From contig NZ_JAHXZN010000001.1 in NCBI RefSeq assembly GCF_019429485.1, positions 434,001 through 498,000 of the forward strand: a DNA stretch of 64,000 nucleotides. Reading direction: 5' to 3'. Position 1 is the stretch's first letter; each line of letters starts with the position of its first letter. Of this stretch, positions 50,688 to 59,777 are shown in pieces. The DNA comes from Sphingomonas citri. Lineage in GTDB: Bacteria > Pseudomonadota > Alphaproteobacteria > Sphingomonadales > Sphingomonadaceae. The notes under the pieces were generated by a model, which had not been told where the DNA came from, searched no databases, and was given only the letters and a program-made list of their open reading frames with translations. The translations under genes were made by a program, and so were the position numbers.

Positions 50688-50709
50688 GCATCCCCCTGAA
50701 ACGCCGAAG

Positions 50710-50733
50710 CCCGCGCCTATCCCTAGGCGCGGG
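50710..50733 (-). terminator. Intrinsic terminator after trxA
   Basis: A perfect 10 bp stem CCCGCGCCTA with TAGGCGCGGG and a 4-base loop is followed on the minus strand by CTTCGGCGTTTC. It ends the divL-to-trxA operon before vapD. Confidence 0.8.
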
Positions 50734-50780
50734 CAGCGGCTGCCGGGAGACCGGGCTGACCCGGTCCGGCGATCAGCGAC

Positions 50781-51104
50781 TCAGGCGAGCTCGCCCTCGA
50801 GCCACGACTTGATCCGTCCCTTGGGCTCGGCGCCGATCTTGGTCGCGGCCGGCGCGCCGCCCTTGAACAGGATCATCGTCGGGATTCCACGCACGCCGTA
50901 GCGGCCGGGCGCGTCGGGATTGTCGTCGATGTTGAGCTTGGCGATGGTGACCTGCTCGCCCAGCTCCTCGCTGATCTCCTCGAGCGACGGCCCGATCATC
51001 TTGCACGGCCCGCACCATTCGGCCCAGAAATCGACCAGCACCGGCTTGTCCGCCTGGAGCACGTCGCTCTGGAAGCTGGCGTCGGTGATCGTCTTGGTGG
51101 CCAT
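50781..51104 (-). CDS. trxA: Thioredoxin 1
   Basis: This 107-residue cytoplasmic thioredoxin has the redox motif WAEWCGPCKM, the cis-Pro loop RGIPTMILFKGG and the standard fold length. It keeps cytoplasmic proteins reduced and serves reductases. It is the last gene of the divL-tsaE-amgK-murU-addB-addA-trxA run, 48 bases beyond addA, and ends at a strong terminator. Confidence 0.97.
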   Translation of the reverse strand: MATKTITDASFQSDVLQADKPVLVDFWAEWCGPCKMIGPSLEEISEELGEQVTIAKLNIDDNPDAPGRYGVRGIPTMILFKGGAPAATKIGAEPKGRIKSWLEGELA

Positions 51105-51152
51105 CGTGTTTCTCCTTCGTTGCGCCTTAGCTAGGGCGCGGCGTGCCCGGGC

Positions 51153-54100
51153 TCAACCGTCCAGCCCCAAGCTTTGCTCCGGCCCCGCCAAGCGCCGCTT
51201 GACCGGGGCGAGCAGCTCCTCGGGCAGTACGATCAGACGCGCCGCCGCGGTGTAGAGCAGCGCCGCCTCGACACGCGCGCCGGGCACGATCACCTCCAGC
51301 GCGGCGGCGTAGGCGGCCATCTGGCGCAGGTGGTAGTCGGGCACGTCCGCCGCGCTCTCCGGCACGACGCGCGACGATTTGTAGTCGATCACGCGCACCA
51401 CGCCGTCACCCAGCAGCAGCCGGTCGACCGTACCCGAGATCACGCGCCCAGACGGCAAGGTCGCGCTGATCGGCGCCTCGGCGAGCGAGTCGGGGCCGAA
51501 CAAGGGGGCGAGCGCGGGGTCGTCGAGCACGGCGAGCACCGCCGCCACCATCGGTGCGGGCTCGGCGACGCCGCGCTGGGCGAGCCACGCGGCCGCGGCC
51601 TCGGCGCGACGCTCGGGCGCGAGCGGGGGCAGCCGCTCGAACAGCGCGTGGAGCAGCCGACCGCGCTCGGCCGCCGCGCTGGTGGCGGGTGTCGGCGGCG
51701 GGTCAGCGACCGAATCGTCGCCGATCGACGAGGGCGTGAGCGGGCGCGGCGGCTTGGCGTCCTCAGGCGCGTCGCGACGTGCCCAGCCCGGCAGCGGCGC
51801 GGCGGGCGCGCCCGCCGCGGTGGCGCGCTTCGCCATGACAGGGGCGGCGGGCGCGTGGCCGAGGAATGTTCGCTCGCTCCCCTCCGCCGAGGGAACGCCG
51901 AGCGCGTCGAGCGTACGCGCCGCCGCGGCGTACCAGCTCGCCTCGGGCGGCACGCCCTGCCACTTGGCGCTGAGCGAGCCGGCGATCACCAGCCGCTCCT
52001 CCGCGCGCGTCGCGGCGACGTAGAACAGGCGCCAATGTTCCTCGCGCTCGCGCTGCTCGGCCGCGGCAAGTGCGGCGTCGATGGCGCCGGCGCGCTCGGT
52101 GGCACGCGGGCGGAACACGGGGACCGCTGCCTCCATGTCCTCCGGCGTCCAAGCCAGCACCGACCGCGGCGCCGCGTCGGGATCGGCGGTGGCGTCGGCG
52201 AGGATCACCAGCGGCGCCTGCAAGCCCTTCGCCCCGTGCGCGGTCATCACGCGCACCGCATCGAGCGGCGCGGCGGCGTCGCGCACGATCTCGACCTCGT
52301 CGCGCTCGAACCAGTCGAGGAAGCGCTGCAGCGACGGGGTCGAGTCGAGCTCGAAGTCGAGCGCGGCGTTGAGCAGCTCCTCGATCGGGTCGCGCGCCTC
52401 CTCCCCCAGCCGCGCCAGCAGCTTGCGCCGCCCATTCAGCGGACCGGACAGCAGCTGCTCGAGGAAGCGATAGGGCGTGTCATAGTCGGCGCTGGCGAGC
52501 AGCGCGGCGACCGGCGCGACCGCGTCGCCGCAGGTCCGCTGGAGATGCCGCCACAGTCCGCCCTCGCGCGGCACCGCGCGCGCCATCAGCTCGTCCTGGC
52601 TCCAGCCGATCAGCGGCGAGACCAGCAGGCTGGCGAGGCTGAGATCGTCCTCCGGCTGAAGCACGAAGCGGATCGCGGCGAGCAGGTCCTGCACCGCGAG
52701 CGGCGCGGACAGCCGCAGCCGGTCCACCCCCGCCACCGGCACGCCCTCGGCATAGAGCCGCGCGACCAACAGCTGGGCGAGCTCGCCGCGGCGCTTGACC
52801 AGGATCATCACGTCCTCGGGCCGCAGTCCGCGCCCCTTGCTGCCGAGCAGCAGCCCGCCGTCCTCGACCGCGCGCAGCCAGTCGCGCACCTGGCGCGCGA
52901 TGTCCGAGGCGTTGCGGCGCACGGCGTCGTCGGCCCAGCCCTCCTCGCCGTCCTCCTCGGCCTCGCTGGTGCCGGCGGCGATGGCGGGCAGCAATGTCAC
53001 CGCGCCGGGGCCAGCGACGCGGCTGGCGTGGACGGGAATGGCGTCGAGCGAGCCGAGCGCGTCGGCGCCGAGCTGACCCATCGCGGCATCGACGAACTCG
53101 AGCACCGGCGCGGTGGAGCGGAAGGATTCGGTCAGCGACAGTCGGTCGAACGGCAGGCCGCGCTCGTCGTCGGGCATGTCGTCGCTGCCCGCCACCTCGC
53201 CCGCCTTGCGCTGGAAGTGGCGCTCCGCGGCGAGGAAGGTGAAGGGGTCGGTGCCCTGGAAGCCGAAGATCGCCTGCTTGAGGTCGCCCACCGTGAACAG
53301 CGTCCGCACCGAGGGCGCGAAGACGCCGCGGCCGACGAAATATTCGTCCACCAGCGCGCGCACGATCGTCCATTGCGCCACGTTGGTGTCCTGCGCCTCG
53401 TCGACCAGCACGTGCTCGGTCTGCTGGTCGAGCTTGTAGCGGATCCACTCGCCGATGCCGTCCTGCTGGAGCAGCGCGACCGCGGCGCCGATCAGGTCGT
53501 CGAAGTCGACCGCGCCGGCGCGGCGCTTGGCGGCGGCATAGCCGCGCGCATAGTCCCGCCCCACCTCCAGCGCGGCACCGAGCAGGTCTGCGTAGGCTGC
53601 ACGGCTGCGCAGCAGCAGCAGCTCGCCGCACCAGCCGTGGAGGCGTAGCGCGTGGTCGGCGTAATCGGGGTCGGCGGGGGCGCGCCCCTTGCCGAACGAC
53701 TGCGGCTCGCCGTCCTTGCGCGCCCAGACGAGGTGGAGCGTGTCGAGCGTGGCGGCACGTTCGGCCGGCGCGGCGGCCAGCCACGCGCCGATCGCCTCGG
53801 CGCGCTCCATGCCGCTCTTGGTGCCCCAGCCGCGGTTGAGCGCCGCGAGCCGGTCGAGCGCGGCACGGTCGACGCGGTCGTCACCGCACGCATCGTGGAC
53901 ATGTAAGTCGAGGTCGCCGAGCGGCACGCCGAGCTGGCCGCGGACGAAGGGCGCGATCCCGCTCGGCAGCGCGTCCAGCGCGGCGCCGGCTCGCGCGCAG
54001 GCGACGAGGAACTGTTCCGCGCCCTGCTCACCGAGCCGAAGGCTGAGCCGACCGATCGTCTCGACCGGCGTGGTGCGACCTTCGCGCTCGGAGCCGACCA

Positions 54101-54623
54101 GCAGGTCCGACAGCGCCTGGCGCCGCAGCAGCGCCTCCTCGCGGGGCTCGAGCGGGCGGAAGCCCGGCACCAGCCCCGCCTCGATCGGGAAAGCGGCGAG
54201 CAGCCCCTGGCAGAAGCCGTGGATGGTCTGGATGCGCAGCCCGCCGCCGGGCGCGTCGAGCACCTTGGCGAACAGCGTCCGGGCGCGCGCGATCAGCGCT
54301 GGGGTAGTGCGTTCGCCGAGCGCGAGCAGGTCCGCGGCGAGCTCGGTCTCGTCCATCCGCACCCAGGCGGCGAGCTGGCGGTTGATCCGTCCCGCCATCT
54401 CGGCCGCGCCCGCCTTGGTGAAGGTGAGGCACAGGATCGCGCCGGGCTCGACGTCGCGCAGCAGCAGCCGGAACACGCGCGCGGCGAGCACCTGGGTCTT
54501 GCCCGTCCCCGCCGAGGCCGAGAGCCAGACATGCGCCTCGGGTCGGCTCGCGCGGAGCTGCTCGCCGCGCAAGGTGGGCAACGGTCCGACCGCGCGCTCA
54601 GCCACGCGCCTGCTCCCGGCCAT
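51153..54623 (-). CDS. addA: Double-strand break repair helicase-nuclease subunit AddA
   Basis: AddA is the UvrD-like helicase and nuclease subunit of AddAB, the alphaproteobacterial RecBCD equivalent that processes broken DNA ends. The 1156 residues show Walker A LSASAGTGKTQVLAARV, the TFTKAGAAEMAGRI motif, Walker B VLVDEAQDTN, AHGAKGLQAPLV, and a C-terminal RecB-type nuclease with VIDYKSSR. The ATG at 54623 lies 26 bases inside addB, and GTG 54605 is a possible alternative. All helicase motifs look intact. Confidence 0.96.
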   Translation of the reverse strand: MAGSRRVAERAVGPLPTLRGEQLRASRPEAHVWLSASAGTGKTQVLAARVFRLLLRDVEPGAILCLTFTKAGAAEMAGRINRQLAAWVRMDETELAADLLALGERTTPALIARARTLFAKVLDAPGGGLRIQTIHGFCQGLLAAFPIEAGLVPGFRPLEPREEALLRRQALSDLLVGSEREGRTTPVETIGRLSLRLGEQGAEQFLVACARAGAALDALPSGIAPFVRGQLGVPLGDLDLHVHDACGDDRVDRAALDRLAALNRGWGTKSGMERAEAIGAWLAAAPAERAATLDTLHLVWARKDGEPQSFGKGRAPADPDYADHALRLHGWCGELLLLRSRAAYADLLGAALEVGRDYARGYAAAKRRAGAVDFDDLIGAAVALLQQDGIGEWIRYKLDQQTEHVLVDEAQDTNVAQWTIVRALVDEYFVGRGVFAPSVRTLFTVGDLKQAIFGFQGTDPFTFLAAERHFQRKAGEVAGSDDMPDDERGLPFDRLSLTESFRSTAPVLEFVDAAMGQLGADALGSLDAIPVHASRVAGPGAVTLLPAIAAGTSEAEEDGEEGWADDAVRRNASDIARQVRDWLRAVEDGGLLLGSKGRGLRPEDVMILVKRRGELAQLLVARLYAEGVPVAGVDRLRLSAPLAVQDLLAAIRFVLQPEDDLSLASLLVSPLIGWSQDELMARAVPREGGLWRHLQRTCGDAVAPVAALLASADYDTPYRFLEQLLSGPLNGRRKLLARLGEEARDPIEELLNAALDFELDSTPSLQRFLDWFERDEVEIVRDAAAPLDAVRVMTAHGAKGLQAPLVILADATADPDAAPRSVLAWTPEDMEAAVPVFRPRATERAGAIDAALAAAEQREREEHWRLFYVAATRAEERLVIAGSLSAKWQGVPPEASWYAAAARTLDALGVPSAEGSERTFLGHAPAAPVMAKRATAAGAPAAPLPGWARRDAPEDAKPPRPLTPSSIGDDSVADPPPTPATSAAAERGRLLHALFERLPPLAPERRAEAAAAWLAQRGVAEPAPMVAAVLAVLDDPALAPLFGPDSLAEAPISATLPSGRVISGTVDRLLLGDGVVRVIDYKSSRVVPESAADVPDYHLRQMAAYAAALEVIVPGARVEAALLYTAAARLIVLPEELLAPVKRRLAGPEQSLGLDG

Positions 54624-57594
54624 ACCATTCGTCGCGGCGCATCAGCTGGTCGTACTCGGCGTAGGGCGCGAACTCGGGGTGGAGCTTGGCGGTGAACGCC
54701 TCCTCGCCGGTGAGCCAGCGCGCCGCCGCCTGAGCGAAACTCTCGCGCGCGGCGGCGACGAACTCGCCGGTCGGGATGCGACCGCCCTTGCCCACGGGAT
54801 CGGCGGGCGAGCTGACCGAGCCGAAGCCCTCGCCCTTCTTGGCGAGCGACCAATATTCGAACGCGGTCGCGGCGCCGCGGACGCCGTCGAACCCGCCCTG
54901 CTCGGCGATGGCACCGAGCAGCCCGAGCTGGAGGTTGAAGCCGCCGCGCACCGCCGCGACCGAGGGGGCCTTGCCGGTCTTATAGTCGATGATCCCCAGC
55001 CCGCCGTCGGGCATACGGTCGATCCGGTCGAAACGACCGTCGAGCGCGATGCCGGAGAGCTCGGCGCGGCCGCGCCCCTCCACGGCGAGCACCCCCCGCC
55101 CCTCCGCACGATCGGCCAGCGTGCGCGTCGCGATCCACTCGAACGCCGCGACCAGCCGCGGCTGCCAGAGCGCGCGCAGCAGCGGGTGCGCCGCGGGATC
55201 CTGGAGCAGGAGCCGCGCGCGCGGCAGCAGCGCCGCTGGATCGCAGCGGTCGTCGCGCGCCCAAGCCTCGAGCACGGCATGGACCGCGGTGCCGCGCCAC
55301 GCCGCGCTCGGGTCGGCGTCGACCGGGTCGAGCGGCAGCAGCTTGAGGATGCGGCGCGCGTAGAAGGCGTAGGGATCGGCCTTGAGCCGGTCGACCTCCG
55401 TCACCGAGATCGCTCGCGGGCGCAGCACCGCAGGCGGCAGCGGCGCCGGGCGTGCGGCGGGGGAAGGTGTCCCGCCATGGTCGAGCGCGCGCGCCCAGTC
55501 GGCCAGCGCGCTCGTGCGCGGGAAGCGCTCGCCCGTCATGGCCTCCAGCCGCAGCCAGAAGCGCGAGGCGAGCGCCGGCGAGCGCTGATCCCGTCGCGCC
55601 CGCGTAAGCAGCACGCGGCGCGCGCCGAGCGCCTGCGCGAAATCGTGCGCGGCGGTGCCGATACCGCGCTCCAGCCCGGGCAGGCCCAGCTCGGCGCGGA
55701 CGCGCGGCGCGAGCCACGGGTCTGGCGCTGGCAGGCCGGGCCACACGCCCTCGTTGAGCCCGGACAGGATCATCAGGTCGGCGGATTGGAGCCGCGCCTC
55801 CATCAGCCCGTAGATCGCCAGTCGCGGGTGACGCTCGCGCGGGAGCAAGCGGACCGCCGACTCGTCCATCAGCTGGCGCAGCATCGTCGCGAATCCGGCC
55901 GGGGTCACCAGTGCCGGACCGCGCGGCGCCTGCTCCTCCAGCGCGGCGAGCAGGTCGGCCGCGGCGCGCCCGGCGAGGCCGCGCCACGCCTCGTCGCCGG
56001 CGAGCCGCTGTGCCGCCTCGCGCAGCCCCGCGACGAGCGCCGCCAGGCTCGTCTCGCCGTCGCCGAACACGCGCGCGATCGGATCGAGCAGGACGCGCGT
56101 CTCGCCCCACCACTCGGCCGCGCGCGAGCGGATCGCGCGCTCGCGATCATTGCCACCGGCGAGATGGCGGTCGATGCCGTCGAGCCCCGGCCCCGGCCGC
56201 GGCCCGCGCAGCGCGCGGTCGAGCCGGCGCACGCCGTCGAGCCACGCCCCGCGCTCGGCACCCGCGCGGATCAGCGGATGCTTGAGCAGGGTCAGCAGCG
56301 CCATCGGCGCGAAACCCTGCGCCGCCGCCTCCACGATCGCCGCGAGCAGGGTGCCCGGCGGCAGGATCGTCAGCGGTCGTCCCGCGCTGTCATCCACCTG
56401 GATGTTCCAGCGGCGACAGTGCGCGGCGACGCGGCGTGCCAGCGCGCGATCGGGAGTGACGAGCGCGGCGGTGCGGCCCGGCTCCTCGACCGCCTCGCGC
56501 AGCTTGAGCGCGATCGCCTGCGCCTCCTCCGCCGGTGTGGCGAGTTCGACCGCTTCCACCTCGGCTAGCCGACGGTCGGCGGCGTCGAGCCGGGTCCATT
56601 TGGCGGTGAAGGCGGCGGGCGCGAGCGCGTTGGCGATGGCACGGCCACGCGCCGCGCCCGCGTCCTGCTCGCTCACCGCGCCCCAGCGGGTGACCTCGCC
56701 GCGCGCGGCGCCGATCCGCTCCAGCAGCAGCTTGAGGTGGAACTGCGGGTGAACCTCGATCGCGCGGCGGCGCAGCCCCGTGAGCGGGTCGGGCCGGCGC
56801 GGGCCGAGCGCCTCCCACTCCTCCTCGGGGAGGTGCAGGTCGAGGTCGGCGAACACCACCGCTCCCTCGGGCAGGCCAGCGACGACGCGGAGCAGCCGCG
56901 CCACCGCCGGCGCGGGATCGGTGATGCCGGCGGCGCAGACGAAGCGCGCGGGTGGGTCGGCCCGCCACCGCGCCGCCTGGCGGTCGAGCAGTTGCACGCG
57001 CCGCCACGCCGCATCGACGCGGCCGAGTCGCTCGCGCTCCTGCGGCCAGCGATCGAGCAGCAGCCGGAACAGCCGCAGCGATGCCTCCCAGTGGTCGGAG
57101 AGCCCCTCGCCGGGATCGATCGCGGCGAGTGTCTCGGGCGGCACCTCCTCGACGATCAGCTGGTCGAGCGTGCGCGCCAGCTCGCCCGCGAGCCGCACCG
57201 CCTCGGCCGCGTCGACCGCGCGCCCGCTCGCGGCGCGCTCCTCGCTGACCAGCCGCGCGAGGATCATGCGGCGCTCGAGCGGGTCGATCGCGGGCGGCAG
57301 CGGCGGGACTGCGTCGGCGGGATCGAGCGCCGCGCCGACGGCCGCCTCCAGATCGTCGCCGCCCAGCGCGACGATCCGCGGCAGCAGCAGCGCGCCGCCG
57401 CTGGCGCGCACGAAGGCGTCGCTGATCGCGAGCCCGGCGCGATTGTTGGGTACCAGCACGACGCCGCGCGCGAGCGCCATGCGGTCGGCGCCGTAGCGGC
57501 GCAGCAGCCCCGCGACGAGCGCGTCGGCGAAGGCGCGGTGCGCCGGGATGGAATAGAGCCGCAGGCCGCGCCGGCGGCCGGGCGATTCAGACAT
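54598..57594 (-). CDS. addB: Double-strand break repair protein AddB (alphaproteobacterial type)
   Basis: AddB is the second subunit of AddAB, with a degenerate helicase region used in Chi scanning and a C-terminal nuclease domain. The 998-residue protein begins with RLYSIPAHRAFADALVAGLL and contains the nuclease core GRFDRIDRMPDGGLGIIDYK (the key Asp-Lys pair). The GLNEGVWPG motif is typical of this family. It overlaps murU upstream by 8 bases and addA downstream by 26 bases. Confidence 0.93.
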   Translation of the reverse strand: MSESPGRRRGLRLYSIPAHRAFADALVAGLLRRYGADRMALARGVVLVPNNRAGLAISDAFVRASGGALLLPRIVALGGDDLEAAVGAALDPADAVPPLPPAIDPLERRMILARLVSEERAASGRAVDAAEAVRLAGELARTLDQLIVEEVPPETLAAIDPGEGLSDHWEASLRLFRLLLDRWPQERERLGRVDAAWRRVQLLDRQAARWRADPPARFVCAAGITDPAPAVARLLRVVAGLPEGAVVFADLDLHLPEEEWEALGPRRPDPLTGLRRRAIEVHPQFHLKLLLERIGAARGEVTRWGAVSEQDAGAARGRAIANALAPAAFTAKWTRLDAADRRLAEVEAVELATPAEEAQAIALKLREAVEEPGRTAALVTPDRALARRVAAHCRRWNIQVDDSAGRPLTILPPGTLLAAIVEAAAQGFAPMALLTLLKHPLIRAGAERGAWLDGVRRLDRALRGPRPGPGLDGIDRHLAGGNDRERAIRSRAAEWWGETRVLLDPIARVFGDGETSLAALVAGLREAAQRLAGDEAWRGLAGRAAADLLAALEEQAPRGPALVTPAGFATMLRQLMDESAVRLLPRERHPRLAIYGLMEARLQSADLMILSGLNEGVWPGLPAPDPWLAPRVRAELGLPGLERGIGTAAHDFAQALGARRVLLTRARRDQRSPALASRFWLRLEAMTGERFPRTSALADWARALDHGGTPSPAARPAPLPPAVLRPRAISVTEVDRLKADPYAFYARRILKLLPLDPVDADPSAAWRGTAVHAVLEAWARDDRCDPAALLPRARLLLQDPAAHPLLRALWQPRLVAAFEWIATRTLADRAEGRGVLAVEGRGRAELSGIALDGRFDRIDRMPDGGLGIIDYKTGKAPSVAAVRGGFNLQLGLLGAIAEQGGFDGVRGAATAFEYWSLAKKGEGFGSVSSPADPVGKGGRIPTGEFVAAARESFAQAAARWLTGEEAFTAKLHPEFAPYAEYDQLMRRDEWYGREQARG

Positions 57595-58342
57595 CGGCGA
57601 GCAGCGCCTCGGTACGCGCGATCGCGCCCGGCACGTTGACCTCGGACCACAGGCCCTGATGGACGAAGCCGTAGGCGCGCCCGGTCTCGATCGCGCGGTT
57701 CCAGAAGAGGTTGGTCGAGAACGGCCCCTCCGGCCAGTCGCGGATCAACGAGGGCGCCATGATCTGCACGCCGGTATAGACGAAGGGCGCGACGCGGCCG
57801 GGCTTGCGCCGCCCGGTCACCCGCCCGTCGGGCGCGAGGTGGAAGTCGCCCTGCCCGCCGTGATTGTGCGCGCGCGCGCACGGCACCATCAGCATCAGCG
57901 CGTCCATCGTCGCGCCGTCCCAACGCGCGGCGAGCTGGCGGATCGCGTCGGTCGGTCCGTCGAGCCAGAAATTGTCGCTGTTGACGACGAGGAACGGCTC
58001 GTCCCCGAGCAGCGCGCGCGCCTTCACCAGCCCGCCGCCGGTCTCCATCAGCCGCTCGCGCTCGTCCGACACGATCACCTCGATGCCGCGGACGCGGTGG
58101 CGCAGATGCGCCTCCAGCGCGTCGGCGAGATAATGGACGTTCACGACCGCGCGCTCCACCCCGGCCGCGCGCAGCCGATCGAAGACATGGTCGAGCAGCG
58201 CGCGCCCGGCCACCTCGACCAGCGGCTTGGGCCGAGTCGCGGTGAGCGGTCGCATGCGCTTGCCGATCCCCGCCGCCATCACCATCGCGGTGCGCGGCAC
58301 GCGCGCGCCGGGGTCGGGGCGGATGTAGCGCGGGCGGGTCAC
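57587..58342 (-). CDS. murU: N-acetylmuramate-1-phosphate uridylyltransferase MurU
   Basis: The 251-residue nucleotidyltransferase has the signature MVMAAGIGKRMRPLTATRPK with PLVEVAGRALLDH. MurU makes UDP-MurNAc from MurNAc-1-P, completing the fosfomycin-insensitive recycling route that starts with AmgK. About 19 residues precede the catalytic loop; an internal ATG just before MVMAAG could be the true start. It overlaps amgK by an ATGA, so the two recycling enzymes are made together. Confidence 0.92.
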   Translation of the reverse strand: MTRPRYIRPDPGARVPRTAMVMAAGIGKRMRPLTATRPKPLVEVAGRALLDHVFDRLRAAGVERAVVNVHYLADALEAHLRHRVRGIEVIVSDERERLMETGGGLVKARALLGDEPFLVVNSDNFWLDGPTDAIRQLAARWDGATMDALMLMVPCARAHNHGGQGDFHLAPDGRVTGRRKPGRVAPFVYTGVQIMAPSLIRDWPEGPFSTNLFWNRAIETGRAYGFVHQGLWSEVNVPGAIARTEALLADV

Positions 58343-59328
58343 GCGCGCGCGCCGACGATCAGCATCGGATCACCGCGCAGCTCGGGCGGCAGGTTGGCGG
58401 CGAACCAGCGCGCCACCGGGGCGAGCACGGGCTGGCCGAGATCGCGCTCGAGATAGCCCCAGACGCGTGGGCACAGCGCCGGGTAGCGCGGCTTGCCGTC
58501 GCGCTGCCACAACCGGGTGAAGATGCCGATGATCTTGGCGTTCCGCTGCGCACCGAGCACGTGATAGGCGCGCAGGAACGCGTCCCCCTCGCCCGTCGCG
58601 GCACAATAGCGCGCCAGCATCCGCTCCTCGAGCGACGGATCGACGTCGCGCCGCGCGTCCTGCAGCAGCGAGACGAGATCATAGGCCGGATGCCCTGCGA
58701 GCGCGTCCTGGAAGTCGAGCAGGCCGAGCGAGCGCCCGGCGCCGACCAGCATCAGATTCTCGGCGTGATAGTCGCGCAAAACGGTGACCGGCACCGCCGC
58801 CTCGGCGTGGCCGAGCACCTCGTCCCAAGCGGCGCGATAGCCTTCGAGGTCGACCGCGACGCCGATCGCGGGGCAATACCAGTCGGTGAGCAGCCCCGCC
58901 TCGCGCTGCAGCTCGGCGCGATCGTAGGCGCGCACTTCGGCGGCAGGATGGCCGCGCAGGGCCACGAGCAGGTCGATCGCGGCGGCGTAGAGCGGCACCG
59001 CGGCCTCAGGATCGGCGTCGGCGGTCTCGCGCAGGCGCTCGTCGCCGAAATCCTCCAGCAGCACCAGCCCGCGCTCGAGATCGACCGCGTGGACGGCGGG
59101 CGCCGCGAAGCCGCGCTCGGCGAGCCAGCGCGCGACGTCGAGGAAGGGGCGCGGGTCCTCGTGCGGCGGCGGCGCGTCCATCAGGATGCCGCGCCGCTCG
59201 CCCGCGACGACGCGGAAATAGCGGCGGAACGAGGCGTCGCCCGCGAGCGGGTCGATCCGCGCCTGGTGCCAGCCGTGGGTGTCGAGAAAGGCCGCGGCGT
59301 CCGCCGGCGGCGTCATCGGGGTCGCCAT
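58339..59328 (-). CDS. amgK: N-acetylmuramate/N-acetylglucosamine kinase AmgK
   Basis: This 329-residue aminoglycoside-phosphotransferase-fold kinase phosphorylates the anomeric position of MurNAc/GlcNAc for MurU. It has GDASFRRYFRV at the nucleotide loop, the catalytic DYHAENLMLV and the metal-binding GLLDFQDALAGHPAYDLV. The start ATG 59328 (or 59316) lies just inside the tsaE 3' end. The pairing with murU, rather than any resistance gene, argues strongly against an antibiotic kinase function. Confidence 0.92.
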   Translation of the reverse strand: MATPMTPPADAAAFLDTHGWHQARIDPLAGDASFRRYFRVVAGERRGILMDAPPPHEDPRPFLDVARWLAERGFAAPAVHAVDLERGLVLLEDFGDERLRETADADPEAAVPLYAAAIDLLVALRGHPAAEVRAYDRAELQREAGLLTDWYCPAIGVAVDLEGYRAAWDEVLGHAEAAVPVTVLRDYHAENLMLVGAGRSLGLLDFQDALAGHPAYDLVSLLQDARRDVDPSLEERMLARYCAATGEGDAFLRAYHVLGAQRNAKIIGIFTRLWQRDGKPRYPALCPRVWGYLERDLGQPVLAPVARWFAANLPPELRGDPMLIVGARA

Positions 59329-59777
59329 CGCGCTCCCCAAGCGGGCGGCGCTTCCCAAGTCAAGCGCCGCGCGCCGTCCGGCTCGACCGCGAAGGTGAGC
59401 GCCAGCGCATCGCGCCAGCGCCCCGCCCCAGCGCGCTCGGGCCACTCGATCAGCAGCGCCGAATCAAGCCGCGCCTCGTCGAGGCCGAGTTCCTCGACCT
59501 CTTGCGGATCGTCGAGTCGGTAGAGGTCGACGTGAAGCAGCGGCAGCGCCACCTCGGGCGGCGCATAGGGCTGGACGATCGCGAACGTCGGGCTCGGCGC
59601 CTCCTCGGCGAGCCCGAGCGCCGCCAGCACGCCGCGCGCCAGGCTGGTCTTGCCCACGCCCAGCCCGCCCGACAACGTCACCACGTCGCCGGCGCGCAGC
59701 AGGGGCGCGAGCGCTGCGCCGAGCGCCAGCGTGTCGGAGGAATCTGCCAGCCGCAGCGAGCCCTGCGCCACACTCAT
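59313..59777 (-). CDS. tsaE: tRNA threonylcarbamoyladenosine biosynthesis ATPase TsaE
   Basis: TsaE drives turnover of the TsaBDE complex that installs t6A at position 37 of ANN-decoding tRNAs. The 154 residues have the P-loop SGGLGVGKTSLARG and the downstream PSPTFAIVQPY and HVDLYRLDDPQEVEELGLDE segments. The length is standard. Its start overlaps the divL stop (ATGA), and its end overlaps the amgK start. Confidence 0.95.
   Translation of the reverse strand: MSVAQGSLRLADSSDTLALGAALAPLLRAGDVVTLSGGLGVGKTSLARGVLAALGLAEEAPSPTFAIVQPYAPPEVALPLLHVDLYRLDDPQEVEELGLDEARLDSALLIEWPERAGAGRWRDALALTFAVEPDGARRLTWEAPPAWGARWRPR

Noticed and set aside
58339..59328. AmgK as an aminoglycoside resistance kinase
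   Set aside because: Its pairing with murU and its operon position identify it as the muropeptide recycling kinase. The fold is shared with resistance enzymes, but the role is not.
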